From assembly GCF_019649055.1 (NCBI RefSeq), contig NW_026570223.1:2976001-3040000 (forward strand): a stretch of 64,000 nt of DNA, read 5' to 3'. Source of the stretch: Paramacrobiotus metropolitanus. Its lineage: Eukaryota; Tardigrada; Eutardigrada; Parachela; Macrobiotidae. Position numbers and translations under genes: made by a program. A model generated the notes under the pieces. That model saw nothing but the letters and a program-made list of their open reading frames with translations, made no database searches and had not been told where the DNA came from. Below are positions 53,798-64,000 of this stretch, in pieces (position 1 is the stretch's first letter; each line of letters opens with the position of its first letter).

Positions 53798-54304
53798 ATT
53801 TGCACGCCACTGGGTCTTTCTCTGTCCATCTGCAATGCACTTGGCAGTATTATAAGTGCTGTCACGGGTAATTTGGCATCAAGTCACGGCAGTTGGACAA
53901 ACCCAACTCACTTAAGAAAGCAGGAGCCACACGCAGGGTTTATTTGTCCGACTACAACTGGAATCCCAGAAAAGCAGGCTTCCCTGCTGCATGAACCCAG
54001 TACAGAATAGAAACTTTTCAATTTTCCACAGTAGTAGTTTAGGCTAATAAATTTGGAAAATCAACTTAGAAAAAGCCCGTTGTTCTACTGCCATGATTCT
54101 TGACGTTTAGTCAAAGTATGGGAAAACGACCACGTGGTTTCGAATTTTGCCATTGGCGGTGGGCAGCCTCGATCTAACCCAAAATGCTGACCCACCAATC
54201 AAGATCGCAGAAACGCGAAGTTTGTAAGTAGCTGGGCGTCGCTTAGACCCGTTACAAGGTACGCCCATGTTGGTAATGGTTTTCGTCGACGCTCACCGAC
54301 AGAC

Positions 54305-54395
54305 ATCGAGCAAAAAGCGACTTACATCGAAGCCCAGCCAATTGGGACTTGGGACGTCTATTTCTTGCTTCGGTGTAAGTCGCAGATGCTCGATG
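54305..54395. repeat. 30-bp inverted repeat / long hairpin
   Basis: 54,305-54,334 and 54,366-54,395 pair almost fully: CATCGAGCA and GCGACTTACATCGAAGC with their complements, with a short internal mismatch. Probably a MITE remnant. Confidence 0.6.
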
Positions 54396-54399
54396 TAAG

Positions 54400-56290
54400 T
54401 CCGCGTTTTGACTCTGCGCATCCTCTGGATTATTATGAGCTCGTAGTCCTTAATGCAGGTGGCCGAAACTCAACGGCAAACCCCTGCGGGTGCACATGCA
54501 ATCCGTCCAGCCTACTTATTATACGCACCACTAAGTACTATAATATAATACAAGTATCGGTCGCGCTATCGCGCGACCAGTTGTGTTTGAGGTATGGAAG
54601 TATGAAAAAAATACAAAAATTCGTACAGCAATAAAAAATATATACTTCGTACAGCAATAAAAAAAATTTTGAGAAATATTTCAAATATAAAACCCAGCGA
54701 GGCCAGCTGCGAAAACATTTTAAACATGAAGAAATGCGGTTTTTTATCGCGTTTTTAATGTAACTTTATATTACCGATCTCATGAACTGAAAACTTGAAT
54801 TTTTTGGTTCCACAGATAATATTTTAACGGTGATAAAATGGATTGAGTGGGGTCATATACAGGTCGATCACACCAAGTGTGGGCAGTTGCAAAAAATAAA
54901 TTAAAAATATGTCTGTGAGTCGTTTTGTTGCTTTGTCGGCATATTTAAAAAAAAATAAAATTCTAATAAAATTTTTTTTGCAAATCCAGCACCATCAAAA
55001 CTAATATCTTTTAATGTGCTAGTAGGGAGCCGAGCGGTGTTTTTGGGGAAGGGGCACCTGTCAGTTTTTTTATGGTTATAACTACCCTTGGGAAAATCTC
55101 AGCGTTAAGATTGCTGCCTGGAGTATTCTGGAAGTTATTGTACAGCCCTTAAGATGTTCGTTACGCGTTATTAGCAAAATCTTGCGTGATCAGTGATCGA
55201 GGGGAACTCGAAGCAAAGGGCATCTCCCATAGACTTATGTGGTAGAAAGCACCTACCGAGAAATGTGGTTGCCTAGCGCAAGGAGCGGGGGATCTCAAAC
55301 TAATAATTTCCATGAATTAGACATGGACTACCTGAGTTAATTTTGGAGTGTCGACAAATATCTACAACACAGGAAAGGAGATATAAGTGCTGGACGAATG
55401 GAGAAAAAAATTAGTGAAGCGATGACTAAAAAAAGTCATGAGTGCTGGAGAAAGTGGGCGGATTGGAACGTCTTGAGCCTTTTGTTTTGATGAAAAGTTT
55501 TAAGCGGACAGTGAACACTTTCTCAACGTGATTTTGTCAAGAATGCACATTTGAGACACTCCATGGCTGCACTGAGACGGCGGAAGTGGGGTTGCCCACC
55601 CTTTATAACGGTGCCCGCACTGACTCTGCAAAGGTCAGGCGGGTTTGGTGAAACTCGGTTCATGGCAGGCATGTTTCGTAAGAGTATTGGTTGGGCAACA
55701 GCCCAAATTTATCACTTTGCGATAAGACGTCAACGAAAGCTCTAAACAAATTTAAAGTCGGAAGACTGCAACCACGGCCGATGGGTCAAGCCCCATTTGC
55801 AAGACGGTCGGAAACAATTTTGATATCACTGGGATTCGAAACACGTTCTCAACAGGGCGATTCAAGTGCAAAACATGTTAGACACATGCTGCAACCATGT
55901 TAAAATGAAATAATTATTTAATTGTTGACGGCTGACATTTTATAATTTTTAAAAAACTGCAAACACTTGGCGCGATCGACCTGTATCTGTACACGATGCC
56001 CATAAAATACCATTTTTTCAGCGCAGAATTAATGGAAACTTGCGGGGAACAGTTAACGTTCGCCCAAGGTGTCCTTGCAGGCTGCATCTTTAGATACTAA
56101 TTGTAAGATTTTTTCAGCCATCAGTCAAGCTCTTCAGTATTTATTAAGATAAAATAAATACATGTTTATTAGATTTCGAGGTTAGTGAATGCCTAAGCTA
56201 CCACCAGTATCACAGAGCCGCTATGTGAGTGAATACGGTAAACGGGCCGCGGGCCGGCTTTTAGATACTTAGAAATTACATATAAATTAG
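54400..56290. other. Gene-poor stretch
   Basis: Only short frames. The plus-strand reading at 55,551-55,900 is partly open in two frames and could be a gene remnant, but I recognise nothing in it. Confidence 0.3.
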
Positions 56291-56297
56291 ACAATTA

Positions 56298-57404
56298 AGG
56301 GATTTGGCCCGGTACATAGTACCAATTCGGGTAAATACACGGGAACTTCCGCTGTCGCGCAATCCTAAACACTTTTTTGCATGGCTAGCCAGGCTAGGTA
56401 TGTACCTAATATTCGTAACGGCTCTCATACTCATACTCATAATCCTACTTCTAATTCCGAATTCATACTCATAACGGCCCTTATAATCATAATCATGCTT
56501 TGGTCCTACCGGTCATCATATTAATTTATTTATAATTATTGCTCACATCTTAACCATTACTCATGCTGGTGTGTCAAAAATGTAATATTCAATTACAACC
56601 ATGTGTTCATGCAAGTCTACTCCACCGCCCGCTTTCGTCCACTCGTAAAAATTATTTTACCTGAATTAGTAGCGAAAAAATATTTATTAGAAAATGGCTT
56701 CATTACGAAATGACTTCAGTAAACTTGAACTGAGAAACGAAAGCTAGGTAATTTAATGTGCATATAAAAACAGCAAGAAAATCTACCATTGTCCACTTTC
56801 GTCCATTTTTTAAACTAGTGCTAATGAAAAAAAACCTGAAATGTTAATGGGCTTATTACGTAGCTTCCACCAAACAAAAAGTTAACGGGCCGTTAACTTT
56901 CCACAAAATTAAATTTCGACAAAAGCATCGTGCACACTGTACTGCAATGGAAAACAGGAACAGTAATAACGCAGTTTGCTACCCAGGACAAAAGCAGATA
57001 TCAAAAAAAAATTTTTTTTAAATTCAAGAACGGTGCACAATTTGCGCAACAGCTATTAAAACTTAGTGTCAATATTACGGTTTTTACGATTAATGAATGC
57101 TATAATGCTTTCACTAATAACATTAAGCGCAGTAGCGCACTGGTATGAGTAGCGGTAAAGGCTTGAGTTATGAATATGAACAAAAATATGACAACCGGTA
57201 GGATCAAAGTATGATTATGATTATGAAAGCCGTTTTGAGTATGAATTGTGAATTAGAAATAAGGTTATGAGTATGAGGACCGCTATGAGAATTAGGGTTT
57301 AGGAGCGCGCGGCAGCGCAAGTTGTCGTGGATATACTATACAAATTTGGTGCTATGTACTCGTAGTATGTACCGGGCCAATCCGGCCAAATGCCTTAAGA
57401 CCGC
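56298..57404. mobile_element. Fold-back type element with long inverted ends
   Basis: About 56,298-56,540 and 57,150-57,404 are inverted, diverged copies of each other. They share TTAAGG...ATTTGGCC..GGCCCGGTACATA at the outer edge, a TCATACTCATAA / TTATGAGTATGA middle and ATCCTACCGGT at the inner edge. The middle 600 bp has no transposase frame. Long inverted ends without coding content fit a fold-back or MITE-like DNA element. Exact ends are uncertain. Confidence 0.6.
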
Positions 57405-57842
57405 GAGATATTGAGGTACTCAGACATTTCTAGACATTTTTAAAATTTCGAAACTCTGGAGGCTAAAAAAATTAGAGGTAACGGCCCCGCTGCGCGAGGC
57501 CGAGTCGAAATATTTAGAAATATTTAGAAATTCTGGAAATTTAAAAGCTTTGGAGCCGACTTTGGAAAAATTAATACTTATTTTGAGCTTTTCGAACATG
57601 TTTTAAAAACGTCTTAAAGGTTTCAAGAATTTAAAAAAAGTTATAGTTTTGAATTTTTGATGGAATTGACAATTTAAATAACATACAGAGATCTGTAGTT
57701 CAGGTTGCTAAGCTGCGAAATTTGTATTTGCTCATTCGAGACGTTTCCAGAAGTTACTGGAAATTTCTATGAACTTTAAACGCTAAGTACAGAAAGTTTG
57801 AAAGGGTTTCTGAAACGTTCCGGAAACCAGAAATTCTTTTCC

Positions 57843-58118
57843 AAGCTGCAGGTAGGAAGCTTTGGAAGATGTTTTATTTTATAAAATTAACAACTTAGTG
57901 GAAAAATCAACGTTGAATTAGGAGATAATTTCCAAAACTAGCAACCGTTAAGTACTAACAACCCTTAAGTACTACAACTTCTAAAAATTTTTTTAGACCT
58001 TCTCCAAAACTTAAGATTTTTTTAAAGATACAGGTAGAAGCGTTTGTGCGATGCTTTATTTTATAAAATTATCAACTTACTGAAAAAATCAATCTTGATT
58101 TAGGAGATGATTTCCAAA
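57843..58118. repeat. Tandem direct repeat, about 180-bp period
   Basis: 57,843-57,937 and 58,023-58,118 are diverged direct copies (shared TTTATTTTATAAAATTA, AACTTA, GGAAAAATCAA-like and TTAGGAGAT.ATTTCCAAAA parts). AT-rich, non-coding. Confidence 0.6.
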
Positions 58119-58578
58119 AAATAAGGACGTAAGGATATATGAATCTATTGATATATACAGTATATATATATTAAGCAAGTTATGCAAATATGCATATTAT
58201 GCAAAAACATAGTGCGCCTGTCCTGTCCTAGTACTGTACTCGTACTATAGCTGTAAGGACTCGATCCAGCTATCCACCCAGCCGTCTCGATTTGCTTTTG
58301 TTGGCTTATGGGGACCATAGTCACCCTGCTGTTTTTTTTTCGGTTTGGAGTAGTAGCAGCGCGGCGTCGATAGAGGCACTGCCGGTAACGGCAACGCATA
58401 ACATGATGACAATACGCCGGCTTTGGCCATTCTTGTGCATCCGCCTCCGCTACCATAAAGTCCTAAACGGACATACAATCTCCAGCGGCTGGAGCCCGTC
58501 CTCATGTTGATTATTAATCCAAGTTTTAACAACTCTTACGAGCCATAACTGCGCCGGTTATTTTGTTGTTATTTTTCA

Positions 58579-60114
58579 GATACTGTGGATGCTTATTGCT
58601 TATTTCAGACTGATACTGTGGATGCCCAGTTTGTTGTTGTATGGCGTACTACTCATTTACAACGCTTTTTGTAGTGTAACTTTTCTAGAAGAGCCATGGT
58701 TGATAAAAGAAAAGCCGTAGCAGTTCTGTTTCTTGATTTGAAAGCTGCGTTTCCGTCGGTCTGCCACAAATAAAACTCCGAGACATCGGAGTAAAATCAT
58801 CAGCATTGTCGTGGTTTCACTCCTACTTGACTGGCCGGCTGCAGCGAGTCCGAAATGGGAAGCGTGTGTCACAGTGGACGGAAGTAAAAACGGGCGTTCC
58901 ACAAGGATCGCTGTTTAGTCCGAATTTGTTCTCTGTTTACCTTAACGAATTTTTGAAAACTCCATTCGGTGAAGTGCAACTAGAAAGCTTTGCGGACGAC
59001 ACCATCGGTTATGTTACTGCCGATAACAAGGCGGAAGCAGCAACTAGGCTAGAAAGTGCACTCCCCGGAATTGTAGAGTGGTTGAACGCTAACCACCTTG
59101 TCATTAATGAGAAAAAGTCGAAGTTGATGTACGTTTTTTCTTCGCGCAGTAATGAAAAGATACGACCAGCAATCGTGCTGAATGGTCACCAGCTCGAACC
59201 AGAAACATCCGTTAAGCACTTGGGAGTGGTAATTGACCAGCACTTGAAATGGACCGAACAGTTTAATAAAGTTCAAAAAAGTGTTAGTCATGGAACTGCT
59301 CTCATAAATCGTGCGAAAGACGGTCTGTGCGACTCTCAACGCATTGGACTTTTCTACGCGTTCGTCCAGTCTCGTCTGGACTACTGTTCTACAGTGTGGA
59401 GCAGCGCGTCTGTGTCCTTGCGCGAGAAGCTTGCGGTTGCACACCGTAACGCTGTTCGAGCAATTGCAAGAAAACGCCAGTGAATCTGCTGATGAATCGC
59501 TTTGAAATTCTCCCACTGTTCACGCGATGGCGGCACCAGGAGGCCATCTGGCTGTATAAGATTAAACATCCGGAGCCATTCAACGTACCAGCGTACCTTA
59601 CCGATATGATCGACCTTGGACCGAAACGGAACCCATACAGCTTGCGCAACGCCGACCAAGTGACCATCAAAAAGAGTGCGGCAACGAAGTGTGGGGAGAC
59701 GACGCTATCCTGGAGACTGGGAAAACTTCTGGATAAAGTTAACGAATGCGGCAGTAATATTCTTGATTTACCTACACTTAGCTGTTTTAGAACCGCTCTG
59801 TACACAACTAAATTCTGTTAATCTGTTTTGATGAATCGCTTTTTGGTGTATGATGTATCGCTGTTTTGGTGTATGTGTATGGAGTCTTCAGGTCAGTTTC
59901 CCACTCATTGATGTTTTCTAATTAGCGTCTCGCCAGCCAGGTTTAAAATCCCAGGCTAGATGTCATCCTAGCCGGATATGGGCTACCTGCACTGACTCAA
60001 ATTAAATTAAATGGTTAAATCTGTGGTATCTGTTGTTTGCCAAGACGCTGACCTGCCTGAATTCATCAATGTGCAATGGCGAACACTTTATGCTGCCGAT
60101 CACTCAACTGTAGG
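58579..60114 (+). pseudogene. GPCR last-exon pseudogene split by a LINE
   Basis: Begins after TTTTTCAG with ATACTGTGGATGCTTAT, matching exon 4 of the receptor at 6,968. It contains a local duplication of the TACTGTGGATGC part, loses the TM6 WLPYR region, and is interrupted after the GAAGAGCCATGGTT point. It resumes at 60,011 with AAATCTGTGGTATCTG and lacks the NPxxY segment. No receptor exons 1-3 were seen upstream. Confidence 0.8.
58702..60010 (+). mobile_element. 5'-truncated CR1/Jockey-type LINE
   Basis: Flanked by ATGGTT on both sides (58,696-58,701 and 60,011-60,016); the 3' end is an AAATTAAATTAA tail. The body starts inside RT motif A (AVLFLDLKAAF), then YLTGRLQRVRN, motif B GVPQGSLFSPNLFSVYLN and motif C SFADDTIGYV. 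Further on are VKHLGVVIDQHLKWTEQ and a C-terminal segment to TAA near 59,821. Frameshifts near 58,760 and 59,475 make it inactive. 1,309 bp; it inserted in the receptor pseudo-exon. Confidence 0.82.
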
Positions 60115-60528
60115 ACACACCCGCGTCAACTGAAATAGTCACATTTCTCGTAACAAACCTTTCAGCTCCGTAAAAGAACTTGAACACAGAAAAAATTAAA
60201 AAAAGTTGAAAAGGTAAAACTAAGACATCTCGATGCCTAACACCACTAATAAAAACATCGCATTCTTGCAGAACGCTGCATTGGAAGACATTCCTCGAAA
60301 GCACCCGTGTTGAGCCTATTGTTCTCAAAGAATACGTCCACAAAACCCAAATTTCCTCGGAAGCTGACGGCAAAATGGAGTCGGTGGTGTCCTACGCGTA
60401 GGCGATGCGCCAGCCGACCGTACTCACAAACATCCCCCTATTATCCACACTTTAATTTCAAACGATAACAATCCTCAATTGATCATGATTAGACATCCAT
60501 TTCCGATGAGAAAGATTGCGCTCTCTCA

Positions 60529-63301
60529 TCATCCACTCGCGAAAATCCCTTCCGCTGTGATCTTGAAGGTCATGGAGGTCGACGGCAGACACGGTGAAAA
60601 CAAAACGCACATTTCGCGGTGTGGCGAAAACGAGGGCGATGCGCGGGATTCTGAGTTATACGTCTTACGAAGCATAATCCGCGTGGAGACAAAATTAGCC
60701 CAGGCGATTCCCAGTGCCGGTACGACACTATTTCCCGGTAGCCCATGGAGATCGCTGCTCTGCACAGCGTCCGATATCTACAAAATATTCCGTGCTCAAG
60801 TTAAAAATATTCATATTTTATTTAACACATTACGGTACTTACTAAGTATCCCACTAAATTTATAAATGCTCTAACGCATGAGAAACGATTCGCCTAACGC
60901 TACAATTTCTCACAATCTAACCACCCTGCGTGCAGATACTCCCTCGTGTAATACAGTATACCTCATTTGAATATTGATTAACATTAACCTATACATAGTT
61001 TCTTTAATTTCTTATACTGCACGCTGCCTCTTTTATGCATGAAAAAAGCTGCTAATCGCATTAGGAATTGCGTGCAATTGATGTGTCAGATGTTGAATTC
61101 GCAATATGGTGAGGTATGGTTGCAGCATGGTGTACACACAATACGATACATATTAGGTATTAGTACGATTAATTGTTGCAATATCACATGATATTTTATT
61201 TTATAAACTAAACAGTGGATTTCAGATCAACACAGATATGGTACAGATATGCAATATACACCAATATGATGATCAGTTATGTATACACCACCAGTTTGTT
61301 CTGATTATTAATTTTAGCTCGACCCATTTCTAATAATCTAATAACCTAATGCCATAATTCAAGTTCAAGCGAATGAATGCATATTTTGAGAAAAACATAC
61401 ATATAAAAAACATTTGCTCTGAGGACAAACAAAACATAAATCTATATACAGCGCACCATACACTCTGTAGGCAACATTTACAAGTCACCCAACAGCCGTT
61501 AAAAATTCGCGCAGTTTTCGTAACAGACAAAAATGTAGGCGCAATTAACTGTTATGCTTTAAAAGGATTACACTAACTTGTAAAATATCTCAGAAGTTTT
61601 AATTCTGAAAGCATCAGTCAACGGACGAAGATAACATGGACGCACCTGGTTTGCGCAAACTATGCTGACTCCGTAGGTATTTTGCAGACCAATGAGTAGC
61701 GTCCCAATGCTCTGTAACGCTCTGGCCCGCTGCGGGATCTGGACGTCTTCTGTGTCAATATAACGAAATACGTTGGTGATGGAGTCAATGACTATCAGAC
61801 GCACTGGCCGGGCTGCAAGTAGGCTGTGAATTCGGATTGTCAAGAACGCCTCCAGCTTATCCTGAAAAGAAAACACATCACCGAAAGCTGTTTAAAGTAC
61901 GTTACGACAAAACGCATACAAAACTGTTGAGTGTCTCGACAAAAACATTATCCAGGGAAATCGCAGAATAACTCGCGTCGGTTCCAGCATGTTTTGCGTA
62001 ATGATCGGATAACTGCTTCAAGCGCCGGCTGGGAAAGCCATTCTCGGTGAATAAATACAAACAGTCTGGAAAACAAAGAAATGCAAGTTACAAAAACTTT
62101 TAAAAATTCGAAAAACAAATCCGAAAAATTTGACACAAATACAGTTTTTAATGATTAGATCAACACACACATTATTATCGATGGATTCAAAATAATAATA
62201 TGTCCTGCGAATTTTAGTGCTCGTGCACAGTACTGTAACGACAGCAGTAAACATCGTAAGCAGGGAAAAGTCTCAAAGCAAAGCAGTGAACCACACACAA
62301 AAAATATACGATACGAATTGATAATTTCTTCTAGATACTAAAAATATACATTGGAGTCAATTTCGGTCCCCATTGCATATTGTGTTTACAAATTACAACA
62401 AAATGTTCATGGTCCAACGCAAAAGGAAATCAAAAAGTTTTTCTCTTTTATACTTATTAAAAATAATACTACACTATTACTGAAGAATTTTAGCGAGGTT
62501 TAATAAGCTGAAATAAACAAAATATAGAAAGTCGTTTCAAGAGTAAGTAATTACTCGGTGTTTAGAGACTGGTTTGCAGCCTATCATCCTTCTGTGTACT
62601 GGTACGTATATTTTATCGTTTTGTACAAGCGCAGACCAACTCAGTCGACGCGCTACCCACTAACCTCCTCCTAATCCCCCCGAAACTTTGGCCAACTGGA
62701 TCACCAAGGATAACTGCAAACATAACTGAGTTTTTCCAGCTCCGGCCGGCCCACACACTTCCAGGATGCGTCCATGGGGAAAGCCACCGCGAAAGAAATG
62801 GTCGAGCTTCGGGCATCCGCTGGTGAAACGCTTCTGCGCTGCTTCCAGATGCGACGATACTGCCTTGAGAATCGACACATCAATCACACGGACCATCTAA
62901 GCGAATTACTACCCTGAAAATTTTCTGGTATTTATTTATCTTCTCACACTGATTACACGACTCTAGTTTTTCTGCAGTGGCTTTGGACAACACTTCGCAC
63001 AATTCACGTTCTGTCAGGCCGCAATCCTTCAGCTCCTGCTTCGTGAATTTCCACAGATCACGCAAGGAGGTGATCTTCACTGAAACACAAGGAGATCAGG
63101 ACCCACAGGGAATTCTGTTGGACAATAATAGTAAAGCAAATCAATTACGATACTTCGATGGAGAATTCTCAAGGATTCGGGTGGTAGGTCGAGTGCGCAA
63201 ACAGGATCATTGAGGTTTCGCTGAACTTGTGGCAGCTTCATTTGATCGTCCGTTCTGCGACGATCGGATGACATAATATCCGTAGACTGGGACGAAGCCA
63301 T
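60529..63301 (-). CDS. XRCC3: XRCC3, RAD51-paralog DNA repair ATPase
   Basis: Minus-strand exons: 63,301-63,154; 63,079 to about 62,940; 62,896-62,665; 62,065-61,920; 61,861-61,646; 60,759-60,529; about 380 residues. XRCC3 works with RAD51C in homologous recombination. Walker A is CGPAGAGKTQLCLQL in exon 3, Walker B VRLIVIDSITNVFRY in exon 5. Exon 4 has LFTENGFPSRRLKQL and exon 6 ALGIAWANF with the ending ITAEGIFASG; all match the family in order. The N-terminal helical domain (SLRDLWKFTKQELKDCG) is in exon 2. All junctions are in phase except exon 2 to exon 3. There I found no canonical phase-matching donor, so either an unusual splice or a small error lies near 62,900-62,960. Confidence 0.85.
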
Positions 63302-64000
63302 AATTCAAGAAGAATGTTACAAAAAGCACGTAATGTCCCTCAATATTCGAGGAAATTCGTCGTTATCTTTCTAGCTTGATCGTGCAGCTCGAGGAAACGT
63401 TTCGGTTCTTACAGCAGTGACAAAATCTACCATAGGTCTGTGTGATGAAACAATCTGGCGTGAAACAGGTGACGAGTACAATGGAGCGTTGTCTAATATA
63501 ATACCGCCATCTCAGGGGGTAGACGAAACGGAAATCCTTATTGTACTTATCAGCATAACGTGATTACGAAATTAAGTATTTATTCCCTTTACGGCTCCTA
63601 CGTATCGTTTACGCTAAAACTTGTCTCACAATAAGGGAAAAAAACTTCTGCATATGCTAAAATGCAAATGCTAACAAAAAAATATTATTTTGATTTAATG
63701 GATACCGAAAAAATTACGAATTCGATAAAAGACAGAAACTACAAGCACAGGTTCTGATTTTAGCACCGCCCAAATGCCAGTGGTACAAATTCCAACCGGC
63801 ACGATAACATGCACAACCGTCACAGCGCAACAAAAATCATTACTGTAAGAAACAACATAATAGTACCATGAAAATTTCCTTTACGAATGTTGTAAGACTA
63901 GAGAACAAATCAGGCTATCAAAAACGTTAACAGCAAACATCAAAAACAATTTCTCGGGATGAATGCTAGATTCTTCGCACCTTAGGTGCGAACGTCAAAA
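63302..64000. other. Upstream region of XRCC3, no gene seen
   Basis: Should include the XRCC3 promoter. AT-rich, no convincing open frame, RNA gene or repeat on either strand. Confidence 0.35.

Larger units (their letters stand above)
58510..62983. repeat. Segmental duplication, right copy (GPCR remnant plus intact XRCC3)
   Basis: Same orientation and order as 6,905-9,927. The left edge is blurred near 58,510-58,560; the duplicated part ends at 62,983, after which only this copy has XRCC3 exons 1-2. The copy carries a 1.3-kb LINE insertion not present on the left. Confidence 0.85.

Noticed and set aside
62897-62912. A 16-base GTAGTA...TTAG intron between XRCC3 exons 2 and 3
   Set aside because: Too short to be spliced; the junction is left unresolved.

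Overview
The window is nuclear DNA of an invertebrate animal. Genes have spliceosomal introns with GT..AG borders, AATAAA signals, metazoan families (thyrotropin-releasing-hormone-type GPCR, XRCC3, C9orf85 homolog, mitochondrial ATP synthase alpha) and many eukaryotic transposons. I cannot name the species; a tardigrade is only a guess.

Layout. 1-1,441: the end of an unknown gene, then a two-exon C9orf85-like gene. 4,212-7,246: a four-exon TRH-receptor-like GPCR. 6,905-9,927 and 58,510-62,983 are two diverged direct copies of one block in which the GPCR end and the XRCC3 end meet tail to tail. GPCR is intact only in the left copy and XRCC3 only in the right copy. 10,627-13,722: a broken ATP synthase alpha gene whose first exon is split by a 992-bp poly(A)-tailed retroelement with a 10-bp target duplication. 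A small unknown gene (A) sits in its first intron. A matching first exon and a paralog of the small gene (B) lie in inverted orientation at 52,865-51,322. 16,263-17,378: a TA-flanked DNA transposon. 53-58.5 kb: gene-poor DNA with fold-back and tandem repeats.

The centrepiece is 18,126-49,646: one complete LTR retrotransposon of 31,521 bp. Its two 451-bp LTRs differ at 2 positions and it is flanked by GTTT on both sides. The order gag-protease-RT-RNase H-integrase makes it Ty3/gypsy-like. It is several times the usual size because it carries a 1,572-residue Gag and, after integrase, about 12 kb of extra coding sequence: long helical-repeat proteins and a Cys4 protein. A 4-kb 3' untranslated region follows. 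Gag and Pro are joined by a textbook -1 frameshift signal (GGGAAAC plus a stem-loop). Pol and the 3' ORFs carry many one-base frameshifts, and integrase lacks its catalytic Glu, so this copy looks non-autonomous although recent.

The most novel signal is a family of small hairpins spread over the element. The loop is nearly constant (CACATAA, CACAGAA or CACGGAA) while the stem sequence changes and keeps pairing, as expected of a selected RNA structure. They sit in the leader, between ORFs and in the 3' UTR. In coding regions the same hairpin is read as the repeated peptide PTTEVG.
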